A stretch of 64,000 nucleotides of DNA. It comes from Anseranas semipalmata (Eukaryota; Chordata; Aves; Anseriformes; Anseranatidae). The notes under the pieces are model-generated. The model was not told the origin of the DNA, searched no databases, and was given only the letters and a program-made list of their open reading frames with translations. Shown one piece after another: positions 63,354 through 64,000 of the stretch. Both the position numbers and the translations under genes were made by a program. The stretch is from positions 654,430 to 718,429 of the forward strand of contig VXAA01000859.1 of NCBI GenBank assembly GCA_013399115.1, in the 5' to 3' direction. The stretch's first letter is position 1. Each line of letters begins with the position of its first letter.

Positions 63354-64000
63354 ACATGTGGTCTTTTTTTTTTTTTTTTGCATGACTTCTGAGCAGCCTT
63401 GTGAGCCAAACATTGGCCTCGCTGGGAGGACATCAGTCAGCCTGGACACACATGCCAGCTGCTGCACTGCTGCTAAATGCAAGCAACAGCACTTCCTTGT
63501 ACATCAGCTCTCCTTAGTCTGAAATCAGCTTTACTGATTTACTGGCCAAGATATATAATGTGATCACCATAGAAATGAATTTTTGTTAAAAGAAAAAAAA
63601 AATCAATAGTAGCTTGGGCTGGAAAGGGATCTCGGAATTGATTTGGAGATGACAAGCTGGGCTTAGGCCCAAAGCAAAAGATCCTGGCCAAACAGAGTCT
63701 AAAGCTTTTAGAGTTCATTTAAAGATGACCCCAAATTAAATTTCCAATTGCACGGGCCTAATTCACTCCAGATTGTTTAGCAATACTGCTAAGAAAAAAA
63801 AAATCTTGACATGAGTATCCTTCAGAGGTTTTGGAGTTCAACTTAATAAATTTTTAATCAGACGTTGTATATTCTTCTATGCTTGTTCACTTTTGTTGCT
63901 GTAGGTTGTCACATTCTGTTAAGCCCAAGGATCAATAAGGAGGCAAGCTTCTCTGACAGCTTGCAAACACCACTGTTTTCTTCACACTGTTTCTATTCAG

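Larger units (their letters stand above)
61029..64000. other. unique non-coding DNA
   Basis: No gene is supported. The longest frame is 112 codons (61471-61809, +), overlapped by another, with no known motif. The block holds A12 (62732-62743), A17 (63107-63123), a TA/TG palindrome and T16 (63331-63379). The last 400 bases (about 63600-63870) read like conserved regulatory DNA. Confidence 0.57.

Noticed and set aside
63600..63630. CR1-like 3' end (GGGCTGGAAAGGGATCT)
   Set aside because: Only a short match, and the following sequence does not continue as CR1.
1..64000. CRISPR arrays, operons, prophage, tRNA or rRNA genes
   Set aside because: Nothing with regular spaced repeats, bacterial gene organisation or a tRNA/rRNA signature was seen. 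The window is vertebrate nuclear DNA.

Overview
The window looks like vertebrate nuclear DNA from a bird, and almost all of it is non-coding. It is AT-rich with CpG-poor stretches, mononucleotide runs and long unique sequence. It carries 5'-truncated CR1 LINEs whose 3' ends show the avian pattern: a short tandem octamer-like tail next to the motif read on the + strand as TTGGGCTGGAAGGGACC. It also holds very old MIR-like tRNA-derived SINE fragments and an older CR1/L3-like LINE end. Few recognisable transposons and no Alu/L1-type sequence fit a bird or closely related sauropsid. The species and locus cannot be named from the sequence.

No protein-coding gene, rRNA or tRNA could be supported. 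The longest open frames are 147 codons (19103-19546 on + and 57995-58438 on -). They sit in locally GC-richer DNA, overlap other open frames and resemble nothing I recognise. The only frames with real protein homology are remnants of the CR1 ORF2 C-terminus. The window is therefore best read as intergenic DNA or the inside of a large intron.

Layout. 1-4769: unique DNA with a MIR-like piece at 2710-2775. 4770-5060: first CR1 (minus). 5061-13087: unique DNA with T- and CT-rich tracts. 13088-13350: ATA microsatellite and a decayed CR1 (minus). 13351-26608: unique DNA with short CpG-retaining patches (14125-14215, 14640-14930, 18628-19165, 21411-21525) and two tentative MIR pieces. 26609-26960: best-preserved CR1 (minus). 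26968-34094: unique DNA, including a C-rich G-quadruplex-capable motif. 34095-34220: assembly gap followed by 97 bp of unbroken alternating purine-pyrimidine (CG/CA) repeat. 34221-49378: unique DNA with two MIR pieces, two CpG patches and a small minisatellite. 49379-51015: two clearer MIR-like copies. 53360-53578: ancient plus-strand CR1/L3-like end. 54013-54095: MIR-like piece. 54991-55675: two phase-compatible exon-like segments (weak). 60852-61028: 177-base gap. 61029-64000: unique DNA with a palindrome/poly-T tract.

The points most worth following are the Z-DNA-type tract beside the gap, the ancient repeat fossils, the CpG patches and several stretches that read like conserved non-coding elements. 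I found no evidence of a new multi-gene system.
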